Positions 8,338-13,689 of a stretch of DNA of 22,731 bases are shown here, in pieces. The notes beneath the pieces were generated by a model that ran no database searches, was not told where the DNA came from, and saw nothing but the letters and a program-made list of their open reading frames with translations. The stretch spans positions 1,402 through 24,132 of the forward strand of contig DLFD01000030.1 of assembly GCA_002482005.1 (NCBI GenBank), written 5' to 3'. This DNA is from Lachnospiraceae bacterium UBA7729. Lineage in GTDB: Bacteria; Bacillota; Clostridia; Lachnospirales; Lachnospiraceae. The position numbers were made by a program, and so were the translations under genes. Every line of letters begins with the position of its first letter. Within the stretch, counting starts at the first letter, position 1.

Positions 8338-8746
8338 AATCGTTCTGTTCCTGTTTCGCCAGGTATTCCTTGATCGCAGCGAAGCTTTCCGGACTCAGGT
8401 CATGCTCGATCCGGCAGGCGTCGTCAACGGCGGTCTTCCGGTCCACACCGAGAGAGACAAGCCACTTTGAGAAGAACTTATGGCGCTCATAGATGGTGCT
8501 GGCGATCTTCATGCCTTCGTCAGTCAGGTAGATATATCCTTCCGGAGTTACGGTGATCATGCCGTTCTCACGGAGATTCTTCATGGCGATGCTGATACTT
8601 GATTTCTTGAAACCAAGCTCATTCGCGACGTCAACAGATCGCACGACAGGTTTCTGTTCGCTGAGCATCAGGATCGCTTCCAGATAGTTCTGCGCAGATT
8701 CTGTTGTATGGAATGGACGAGAAGAGTGTGATGCTGTCTCACTCAT
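8336..8746 (-). CDS. DtxR-family metal-dependent repressor, short MntR-like form
   Basis: A 136-aa winged-helix regulator of the DtxR/MntR/IdeR family, which binds DNA as a metal-loaded dimer. The N-terminal winged helix covers about 15-75 (VDVANELGFKKSSISIAMKN is the recognition region), and the metal-binding dimerisation domain follows. There is no C-terminal SH3-like domain, so it has the MntR length. Likely metal ligands are E23, H89, C111, E114 and H115. By family knowledge, Cys at the 111 position resembles iron-sensing DtxR/IdeR, where MntR has Glu. The usual first-site Asp/Met is Asn20. ATG at 8746 has AAAGGAG five bases upstream; an ATG seven codons earlier lacks one. Its promoter carries an inverted repeat on the -10, suggesting autoregulation. 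It sits just downstream of the feo cluster and probably controls iron uptake. Confidence 0.9.
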   Translation of the reverse strand: MSETASHSSRPFHTTESAQNYLEAILMLSEQKPVVRSVDVANELGFKKSSISIAMKNLRENGMITVTPEGYIYLTDEGMKIASTIYERHKFFSKWLVSLGVDRKTAVDDACRIEHDLSPESFAAIKEYLAKQEQND

Positions 8747-8776
8747 GATAAGCTCCTTTCTGGACATTAGGTTCTA

Positions 8777-8812
8777 CTAACAAATGTTAGCACAATGGGG
8801 GATTTTTGTCAA
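8777..8812 (-). promoter_or_regulatory. dtxR promoter with inverted-repeat operator on the -10
   Basis: On the minus strand, -35 TTGACA (8812-8807), a 17-nt spacer and -10 TAACAT (8789-8784) form a strong promoter. The perfect 6-bp inverted repeat CTAACA-AA-TGTTAG (8777-8790) covers the -10. A second overlapping pair, TTAG-N6-CTAA (8767-8780), adjoins it. DtxR-family operators are typically TTAG/CTAA-rich palindromes, so this is a likely autoregulatory site. Confidence 0.7.
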
Positions 8813-8851
8813 TCGAATGCACAGAATTTAATTGCGCAAAATGCAAAAGGC

Positions 8852-8882
8852 GAAAAAAAGAGGAAAGGCGTTCAGCCTTTCC
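8852..8882 (-). terminator. Terminator of the feo/fur-like transcript
   Basis: Read on the minus strand, GGAAAGGC-TGAAC-GCCTTTCC (8882-8862) is followed by TCTTTTTTTC. The stem overlaps the stop codon of the Fur-like gene, and the U-run ends the iron transcript before the dtxR promoter. Confidence 0.92.
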
Positions 8883-9348
8883 TTTCCTCTTCAATGACAG
8901 TGCCTGATATCGAGATCCCGGTTACGGTCTGGTTCATCAGAAGACCGCATTGCCGGAGGCCTGCCCGCATAATGTTGGACCACTCGCTGCTTGTGAGCTC
9001 CATGGTCGTATGGTCGCTCAGCGTGATGGTACAGAAGAAGTTGTCTCCTTTTTTCTGAGATAGTTTCCTTTCCGGGATCCTGTAGAGGTTCTTCCGGCTG
9101 ATGACTCCGATCTCCTCCAGGAGATTGACCATCCGGTAGACAGTTGCGAAGCCGACGGAAGGGTCCTTCTGCTTTGCGGAGGCATAGATCTCTTTGCTGG
9201 AAGTGCAGGAGCCCTCCAGGATCACATCGAGGATCAGTTTCCGCTGTTTTGTGATCCGGAAACCGCTGTCTCTCAGTTTTTCAAGGATCGCGTGTTTTTC
9301 AAGTGAGTGGTATTCGCCTTCATTGCCTTGGCCTTTTCTGAGTGTCAT
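8872..9348 (-). CDS. Fur-family regulator with degenerate metal-binding domain
   Basis: A 158-aa Fur-superfamily protein. The N-terminal winged helix is well conserved (ILEKLRDSGFRITKQRKLIL, then PSVGFATVYRMVNLLEE up to about residue 78). The C-terminal half keeps the size of the Fur dimerisation domain (DNFFCTITLSDHTTMELTSS, GLLMNQTVTGISISGTVIEE). It has lost both CxxC zinc pairs and the HxH/HHxH ligand cluster; the only histidine there is in SDHTTM. It may therefore sense something else, act constitutively or modulate another Fur protein. It ends the feo transcript, 48 bp after a 41-aa membrane protein, with a terminator overlapping its stop. The upstream RBS is weak (CAGGCAGG), so expression may be low or coupled. 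The family is clear; the ligand is not. Confidence 0.85.
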   Translation of the reverse strand: MTLRKGQGNEGEYHSLEKHAILEKLRDSGFRITKQRKLILDVILEGSCTSSKEIYASAKQKDPSVGFATVYRMVNLLEEIGVISRKNLYRIPERKLSQKKGDNFFCTITLSDHTTMELTSSEWSNIMRAGLRQCGLLMNQTVTGISISGTVIEEERKG

Positions 9349-9396
9349 GATATCAAACCTGCCTGTACTTTTGTGGGGTCGGACCGAAGAGAAAGG

Positions 9397-9522
9397 TTAT
9401 TTGTTCTTCCAGCGCAGCAACCAGCCGTGAATGAGATGGTAAAGCTTATAGCCTCCATAGATCACAAAATAGCCTCCCATCATGATCACAAACATGATCA
9501 GCATTCCGCGTGAATCTCCCAT
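9397..9522 (-). CDS. 41-aa single-pass membrane protein in the feo cluster
   Basis: An unrecognised small ORF between feoB and the fur-like gene. It encodes 41 residues. A short polar start (MGDSRG) is followed by a hydrophobic helix at about 7-25 (MLIMFVIMMGGYFVIYGGY), then KLYHLIHGWLLRW and a basic KNK end. It therefore looks like a small membrane protein with a positively charged cytoplasmic tail. The ATG at 9522 is preceded by a near-perfect AGGAGG seven bases upstream, the best RBS in this part of the cluster. The stop TAA is 48 bp before the Fur-like start. It has no cysteines, so it is not a FeoB-associated Cys-rich protein. A role as an accessory subunit of FeoB is inference from position only. 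Confidence 0.72.
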   Translation of the reverse strand: MGDSRGMLIMFVIMMGGYFVIYGGYKLYHLIHGWLLRWKNK

Positions 9523-9588
9523 GGTAGTTCCTCCTGATATATGGAAAAGAGGTGAGCGCCCTCCGTAAGCACTTCAGTTCAGTAAGGT

Positions 9589-9689
9589 TTCAGGCATATG
9601 CAGTGCCAGGCGCCGGAAGCTTCAGGCATATGCAGTGCCAGGCGCCGGAAGTTTCAGGCATATGCAGTGCCAGGCGCCGGAAGTTTCAG
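9589..9689. repeat. Three 32-bp tandem repeats after feoB
   Basis: Three head-to-tail units at 9589-9620, 9621-9652 and 9653-9684 differ only in the last base. A partial unit (TTCAG) follows. Each unit contains GTGCCAGGCGCC, and the array ends against GCCTGGCAC (9691-9699), its inverse. The feoB-side transcript can therefore fold GTGCCAGGC/GCCTGGCAC hairpins. The array fills about half of the 187-bp gap between feoB and the 41-aa protein. There are no spacers, so it is not a CRISPR array. Confidence 0.9.
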
Positions 9690-9709
9690 TGCCTGGCACG
9701 GGAATGCTC

Positions 9710-11899
9710 TCAGGATGCCTCGGCTACAGAACGCTTGCTGTAGGTCTTCGTGTTTTTATATGGATCCGGGCGGAACAGCAGATAGAGCATGACGATCAGC
9801 AGAACAAGCGCAACTGCTGTTCCCACGCCGAAGCCGGCTGTTCTTGCTATCCAGAGCTGATAGACGATCAGCGATACTACATAGGCGAATGCGTTCTGAT
9901 ACAGGATCGAGAACCAGAACCACTTTCTGTCGTTCATCTCCTCAGCCATGGTTCCGATCGCGGCAAGGCACGGGGAATCAAGCAGGTTGAAGAGCAGGAA
10001 GGAGAAGGCTGCAGCTGCAGTCGGGAACCAGGATGAAATCGCCTGTCCGACAACAACGGTATCTTCGGTAGCATCGCCTGCTACATTCGCAAGAACGCCC
10101 ATGGTGGAGACGATCGCTTCCTTTGCGGTAAAACCGGTGATGGAAGCAGCGACCGGCTGCCACTGTCCGAAGCCAAGCGGGCGGAAGATCACTGCGATCG
10201 CGCCGCCGACGATGGCAAGGATGGAGGAATTGGAGTCTTCCACAAGACCGAAGTGTCCGCCTTCGACTCCGAAGCTTGCAAGGAACCACATGACGATGGT
10301 TGCGATGAACAGAATCGTTCCGGCCTTCTTCAGGAAAGCTTTCAGTCTTTCCCAGACATGCATCAGAACGGTCTTAGGCTGCGGGATGTGGTACTGCGGC
10401 AGTTCCATGACAAAGGGAGCCGGCTTGCCGGAGAAGGGTCTTGTCTTCTTCAGCATGATTGCGGATACCAGAACCGCTGCGATCCCGATGAAGTACATGA
10501 GCGGAGCCATCCATGCGCCTGCGGTGTAGTTGCCGGTGATGGTATAGCTGGTGATGATGCCGCCCATGAGGGAGATGACCGGAAGCTTCGCTCCGCACGG
10601 AATGAAGGTTGCGGTCATGATGGTAAGTCTTCTGTCATTGTCCTGCTCGATGGTCTTGCTGGCCATGATGCCAGGGACGCCGCAGCCTGAAGAGATCAGG
10701 AGCGGGATGAAGCTCTTTCCGGAAAGTCCGAAGTGGCGGAATACTCTGTCCATGACGAATGCGATACGCACCATGTATCCGCAGTCCTCAAGGATGGAGA
10801 GGAACAGGAACAGGAATGCCATCTGCGGTGTGAAACCGAGGACAGCGCCCAGCCCGCCGATCACGCCGTCGCTGATCACGCCGATCACAGCCGGATTCGC
10901 GCCGGCGGCGGTAAGACCATTCGTGACAGCTTCCTGCAGCCACGGGGTAGCTACATCGTTGACCCAGCCGGTAAGGAAGCCGCCGATCCCGTAGATGGAC
11001 AGATAGTAGACCAGGAACATGATCCCCACAAAAATCGGGATTCCAAGAACACGGTTTGTGACGACCTGGTCGATCTTATCGGACGTGGTCATCTTTGCGC
11101 CGGTCTTCTTCACGGCTGCCTTCACAGCTTTCTGGATAAATGTGTAACGCTCATCTGTGACTATGGATTCGATGTCGCTGTCATACTTCTTCTCAAGCGC
11201 CTCGCGCTCGGAAGCGATGACTTTCATCTGATCGCTGTCAAGGTTCAGCTGGGCGACGATCTTCGAGTCATTCTCGAGCATCTTGACGGCGTACCATCTG
11301 CGCTCGGGATCCGGGATGGAGGCTGGAAGGATCATCTTCACATTCGCGATCGCTTTCTCCATGTCTTTGGAGAAGATCTCCTGCGGAAGAGAGTGTACCG
11401 GTTCCATACCGACGGTGACTGCTTTTCTGACAAGTGCATCGAGGCCTTTCTCATGAAGGGCGGAAGTCGTGACGACATCGCATCCGAGGATCATGCCGAG
11501 ACGTTCGGTATCGACGCGGATCCCGCGCTTTTCCATCAGGTCTGCCATGTTCAGTGCGATGACGACCGGAACGCCGGTCTCGATCAGCTGTGTTGTCAGG
11601 TAAAGGTTTCTTTCAATATTGGTAGCATCAACAAGGTCGATGATGACATCCGGGTTTTCCTTCAGGATGTAGTCGCGGCTGACGACTTCCTCAAGGGTGT
11701 ATGGGGAAAGAGAGTAGATGCCGGGAAGGTCGGTGACGATACTGTCGCCGTTCTTATACTTCCCTTTCAGTTTTCCTTCCTTTTTTTCAACAGTTACTCC
11801 GGGCCAGTTCCCTACGTACTGGTTGGAGCCCGTAAGTGCGTTGAACATCGTAGTCTTTCCGCAGTTCGGGTTCCCGGCAAGCGCAAACTTGAGTGCCAT
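9710..11899 (-). CDS. feoB: Ferrous iron transporter FeoB
   Basis: A 729-aa FeoB, the GTP-binding inner-membrane transporter for Fe(II). The N-terminal G domain has G1 GNPNCGKTT (from residue 9), G3 DLPG (57-60) and G4 NMAD (117-120). A helical GDI-like domain follows to about residue 270. The C-terminal membrane domain contains two Gate regions, including SSGCGVPGIMASK and LLDSPCLAAIGT, with the conserved cysteines. The length is normal for the family. Two ATGs lie six bases apart; the second (11899) has GGGAGGAA at proper spacing and starts MALKFALAGN, so it is preferred over 11905. It is downstream of two feoA genes, and a candidate regulatory site and weak T-rich stop lie in the 146-bp gap before it. 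The assignment is secure. Confidence 0.97.
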   Translation of the reverse strand: MALKFALAGNPNCGKTTMFNALTGSNQYVGNWPGVTVEKKEGKLKGKYKNGDSIVTDLPGIYSLSPYTLEEVVSRDYILKENPDVIIDLVDATNIERNLYLTTQLIETGVPVVIALNMADLMEKRGIRVDTERLGMILGCDVVTTSALHEKGLDALVRKAVTVGMEPVHSLPQEIFSKDMEKAIANVKMILPASIPDPERRWYAVKMLENDSKIVAQLNLDSDQMKVIASEREALEKKYDSDIESIVTDERYTFIQKAVKAAVKKTGAKMTTSDKIDQVVTNRVLGIPIFVGIMFLVYYLSIYGIGGFLTGWVNDVATPWLQEAVTNGLTAAGANPAVIGVISDGVIGGLGAVLGFTPQMAFLFLFLSILEDCGYMVRIAFVMDRVFRHFGLSGKSFIPLLISSGCGVPGIMASKTIEQDNDRRLTIMTATFIPCGAKLPVISLMGGIITSYTITGNYTAGAWMAPLMYFIGIAAVLVSAIMLKKTRPFSGKPAPFVMELPQYHIPQPKTVLMHVWERLKAFLKKAGTILFIATIVMWFLASFGVEGGHFGLVEDSNSSILAIVGGAIAVIFRPLGFGQWQPVAASITGFTAKEAIVSTMGVLANVAGDATEDTVVVGQAISSWFPTAAAAFSFLLFNLLDSPCLAAIGTMAEEMNDRKWFWFSILYQNAFAYVVSLIVYQLWIARTAGFGVGTAVALVLLIVMLYLLFRPDPYKNTKTYSKRSVAEAS

Positions 11900-12015
11900 T
11901 CCCATTTCCTCCCTAGGTATTCATTCCTGACGCTGCAGAGCGATCCTGAAGTATGATGGACCTTCCGGATGTATGGAAAATCGATCATATATTTGAACAC
12001 TCTACAATATGTTTT

Positions 12016-12033
12016 GATATACTAACCTATATC
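12016..12033 (-). promoter_or_regulatory. Inverted repeat between feoA and feoB (candidate operator)
   Basis: GATATA-N6-TATATC is a perfect 6-bp inverted repeat whose centre reads GGTTAG on the feo strand (CTAACC on the plus strand). It shares the TAGGTT / CTAAC words with the site at the dtxR promoter. It could be a DtxR-type operator controlling feoB separately from feoA. No convincing promoter was identified next to it. Confidence 0.45.
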
Positions 12034-12045
12034 CCTTAAAAAAAG

Positions 12046-12267
12046 TCACTCCACTTTGATGATCTCAGCGTCATCTTTGCGGACCGACAGTTCATAACCG
12101 CGGATCGTAAGTTCGACCGGATCTCCGAGAGGCGCTACCTTTCTGACAAAGATCTCAGTGCCTTTCGTGATGCCCATGTCCATGATCCTTCTCTTGACGG
12201 CTCCGTCGCCCTCGATCTTCAGGACGCTGACCGTCTCTCCTACAGGGACTTCTTTCAGTGATCGCAT
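12046..12267 (-). CDS. feoA: FeoA domain protein (second, feoB-proximal)
   Basis: A 73-aa stand-alone FeoA (SH3-like fold) protein, the small cytosolic partner that stimulates FeoB-mediated Fe(II) uptake. The family core is visible: VGETVSVLKIEGDGAVKRRI, MDMGITKGTEIFVRKVAPLG, DPVELTIRGYELSVRKDDAE. The GDGAVKRRIMDMGI stretch is the typical FeoA loop and helix. ATG 12267 has AAAAGGAGGAG a few bases upstream. It lies 91 bp after the first FeoA and 146 bp before feoB. A short AAAGT/ACTTT stem followed by a T-run directly follows its stop and could weaken read-through into feoB. This copy is closer to canonical FeoA than the first. Confidence 0.92.
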   Translation of the reverse strand: MRSLKEVPVGETVSVLKIEGDGAVKRRIMDMGITKGTEIFVRKVAPLGDPVELTIRGYELSVRKDDAEIIKVE

Positions 12268-12358
12268 GCTTCACTCCTCCTTTTCAGCATTGATCGGTTT
12301 ATAGATACTTCCTTCTTTCACACTCCATGAAAAGCATGCAGGAGTGCGGCACCGTTTT

Positions 12359-12580
12359 TCAGCAATATTCGACCAGAATGTGGCTGGCGGTACCTCGGTT
12401 GATGGCAATCCGACTGTCCTTGACCTGAAGGATAAGACTACCGGCAAGTTCACTGATAACAGAAACTTTGTCACCGACGATAAAGCCAAGCTCCGTAAGG
12501 TGCTGGCGAAGATCATCCTGACCATTGATCTTCCTGATCACAACCGTATCTCCGGCTGCTGAAAGTGCAAGCGGCATCAT
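12359..12580 (-). CDS. feoA: FeoA domain protein (first in operon)
   Basis: A second 73-aa FeoA-type protein, divergent from its neighbour. It carries the FeoA pattern GDTVVIRKINGQDDLRQHLT, ELGFIVGDKVSVISELAGSL, ILQVKDSRIAINRGTASHIL. ATGATG at 12580 is preceded by GAGGAGGAATC, an excellent RBS. It is the first gene after the predicted feo promoter (12660-12688). Two separate FeoA proteins before one FeoB are common in Clostridia. By family knowledge one or both bind FeoB, and their division of labour is not known. Only the gene order and domain are seen here. Confidence 0.9.
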   Translation of the reverse strand: MMPLALSAAGDTVVIRKINGQDDLRQHLTELGFIVGDKVSVISELAGSLILQVKDSRIAINRGTASHILVEYC

Positions 12581-12659
12581 GATTCCTCCTCGAAAAATCA
12601 GTCTTCAGATATTCACGATAGCATCAGCAGATCAGAATTAGGACTTTCTGACCACGATT

Positions 12660-12712
12660 AGATTATTAAAATAACAGTTTTATGTCAATATCTTACTGAT
12701 AAAATATTCTCA
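12660..12712 (-). promoter_or_regulatory. feo promoter with Fur-like palindrome
   Basis: On the minus strand, TTGACA (12688-12683) serves as -35. The -10 is either AATAAT (12667-12662, 15-nt spacer) or TAATCT (12665-12660, 17-nt spacer). Just upstream, TGAGAATATTTTATCA (12712-12697) is a 16-bp AT-rich imperfect palindrome, 12 of 16 positions symmetric. It resembles the Fur box TGATAAT-N-ATTATCA with an extra central base. The leader to feoA is about 75-80 nt. Confidence 0.55.
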
Positions 12713-12745
12713 ATAATCGGATTTTAATGAGAAACATTGCTGCTG

Positions 12746-12779
12746 CCGGAAGAAGGGAAGGAAGCGGAATCTCTTCCGG
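12746..12779 (-). terminator. Hairpin downstream of HMA gene
   Basis: CCGGAAGA/TCTTCCGG is an 8-bp perfect stem 17 bp after the HMA stop codon. No U-run follows on the minus strand, so it could be a weak terminator or a 3'-end stabilising hairpin. Confidence 0.35.
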
Positions 12780-12795
12780 ATCTTTGCGGCGCTGC

Positions 12796-13050
12796 TCAGC
12801 CTCGGTGAAAGAGGCCTTTCTTCACAAAGGGTGCAGTCGATACGGACTCGCATGTGTATCCGGTCTCATTGATCGCAGCGATGAGCCTGCTGCTGTCAAT
12901 CTCGCCGTCGATACGGAACTGTGCGCTCTTTTTTGCGTGAGATGCGCTTACTGACTTTGCATTCGGATAGACTTTCCGGATCGTGTCGCAGATATGTGCC
13001 TCACACATACCGCAGCGCATTCCGGTGACTTTCATGGTAACCTGGTTCAT
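12796..13050 (-). CDS. Heavy-metal-associated (HMA) domain protein, CopZ-like
   Basis: An 84-aa cytosolic metallochaperone-like protein with one HMA (ferredoxin-like beta-alpha-beta) domain. The metal-binding loop GMRCGMC supplies C13 and C16, which in this family bind Cu(I) or another soft metal. The rest follows the fold (AHICDTIRKVYPNAKSVSAS, SSRLIAAINETGY), and a short basic tail ends VKKGLFHRG. ATG 13050 is preceded by GAAGGAGGAG at good spacing. An in-frame ATG at 13110 would place 20 codons across a repeat hairpin, so it is rejected. The gene is first on the iron strand, with a hairpin after it and the feo promoter beyond, so it is probably a separate transcript. No P-type ATPase partner is present in the window. 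Confidence 0.88.
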   Translation of the reverse strand: MNQVTMKVTGMRCGMCEAHICDTIRKVYPNAKSVSASHAKKSAQFRIDGEIDSSRLIAAINETGYTCESVSTAPFVKKGLFHRG

Positions 13051-13071
13051 AAAACTCCTCCTTCTGAATCT

Positions 13072-13117
13072 GTGCGTCAGAGCGTGTGACAAAAGGGGCT
13101 TTTGGCACACGTCATTG
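13072..13117 (+). repeat. Remnant of the 257-bp element (right end hairpin)
   Basis: This 46-bp stretch matches the right end of the element at 13690-13946, in the same orientation as copy 1, with a few substitutions. It contains the terminal hairpin CGTGTG-A-CAAAAG / CTTTTG-G-CACACG. The rest of the element is absent, so it is a decayed or solo end between the HMA gene and the Cys-rich protein gene. Confidence 0.8.
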
Positions 13118-13123
13118 TAATAA

Positions 13124-13150
13124 AAGACTTACATCACTTAGATAAGTCTT
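13124..13150. promoter_or_regulatory. Inverted repeat in divergent region (possible operator)
   Basis: AAGACTTA-N11-TAAGTCTT has perfect 8-bp arms and lies upstream of the HMA gene. It could be an operator or RNA hairpin. No specific regulator can be named. Confidence 0.4.
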
Positions 13151-13193
13151 ACGATGAGACAAGACTAATACAGGGAAGACGAGACTGTCAATG

Positions 13194-13217
13194 TATCCAA
13201 TAAGATATCCAATAAGA
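13194..13217. repeat. 12-bp tandem duplication
   Basis: TATCCAATAAGA occurs twice in direct tandem, about 30 bp upstream of the -35 box of the FeoB-associated protein gene. Confidence 0.8.
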
Positions 13218-13246
13218 ACCGGAGAAAAGGACAGACTTTGTCTGTT

Positions 13247-13301
13247 TTGACACTATGATTGAGAAGAGCGGTATGATATACTTCTGTTAGCAATAACTAA
13301 C
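13247..13301 (+). promoter_or_regulatory. Promoter and operator of FeoB-associated protein gene
   Basis: The -35 TTGACA (13247-13252) and -10 TATGAT (13272-13277) are separated by a 19-nt spacer. An inverted repeat GTTAG-N6-CTAAC (13286-13301) covers the expected start site. The same 5-bp words form the operator-like palindrome at the dtxR promoter, so co-regulation by the DtxR-type protein is likely. Confidence 0.6.
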
Positions 13302-13399
13302 GAATAATACCTGATATGAGACCGGACGGCAAAGCTTTGAGGCCTGTGCCGGAAACAGATGCAGACAGCTCCCTTTATGAAGGCAGAGAGGTGACGGAT

Positions 13400-13594
13400 A
13401 TGGGGATCCTTGTAGACATCATTCTTATCGCGGCGATCGGGGGGTATGCATTCTACCTGATCCATAAGATCGTCAGCAGCATGAAAGCCGGCAAAGGCAA
13501 TCCATACGGCTGCGGCGACTGCCATAAGTGCAGCAGCGGCTGCGGATGCGGCTGCACGCGTGAGCAGAATACGAGGCAAAGTTCGGCCAGGTGA
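13400..13594 (+). CDS. FeoB-associated Cys-rich membrane protein
   Basis: A 64-aa small membrane protein of the FeoB-associated Cys-rich type (PF12669-like). A single hydrophobic helix at about residues 3-20 (ILVDIILIAAIGGYAFYLIH) is followed by a basic segment. A cysteine cluster follows (CGDCHKC...CGCGC, seven cysteines within about 18 residues) that could bind iron. ATG 13400 has AGAGGTGA six bases upstream. The frame is open from 13316, but the region before has no RBS. It is divergent from the HMA/feo block, carries its own promoter with a candidate DtxR operator and ends in a strong terminator. Family members usually neighbour feoB. The exact role is unproven, perhaps iron transfer or regulation. 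Confidence 0.88.
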   Translation: MGILVDIILIAAIGGYAFYLIHKIVSSMKAGKGNPYGCGDCHKCSSGCGCGCTREQNTRQSSAR

Positions 13595-13620
13595 GCGGCA
13601 GCACACAATGGGCAGAACGG

Positions 13621-13650
13621 GGGCGTCTTCCTTCGGGGAGACGCCCTTTG
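13621..13650 (+). terminator. Terminator after Cys-rich protein gene
   Basis: An 11-bp stem with a UUCG tetraloop (GGGCGTCTTCC-TTCG-GGGAGACGCCC, one G-U pair) is followed by TTTGCTTT, 26 bp after the stop codon. Confidence 0.92.
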
Positions 13651-13680
13651 CTTTACAGATAACAGCGCTTGATTGCACTG

Positions 13681-13689
13681 ATATGTATG
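13681..13689 (+). repeat. Target-site duplication, left side of element copy 1
   Basis: ATATGTATG here is repeated exactly at 13947-13955, abutting both ends of the 257-bp element. This is the signature expected of transposition. Confidence 0.7.

Noticed and set aside
9589..9689. Possible CRISPR array
   Set aside because: The 32-bp units are contiguous with no unique spacers and no cas genes are present; the same applies to the 24-bp array at 19486-19581.
10733..11956. 407-aa plus-strand open frame opposite feoB
   Set aside because: Mirror of feoB codons, low-complexity His/Asp-rich translation, no RBS; feoB is certain.
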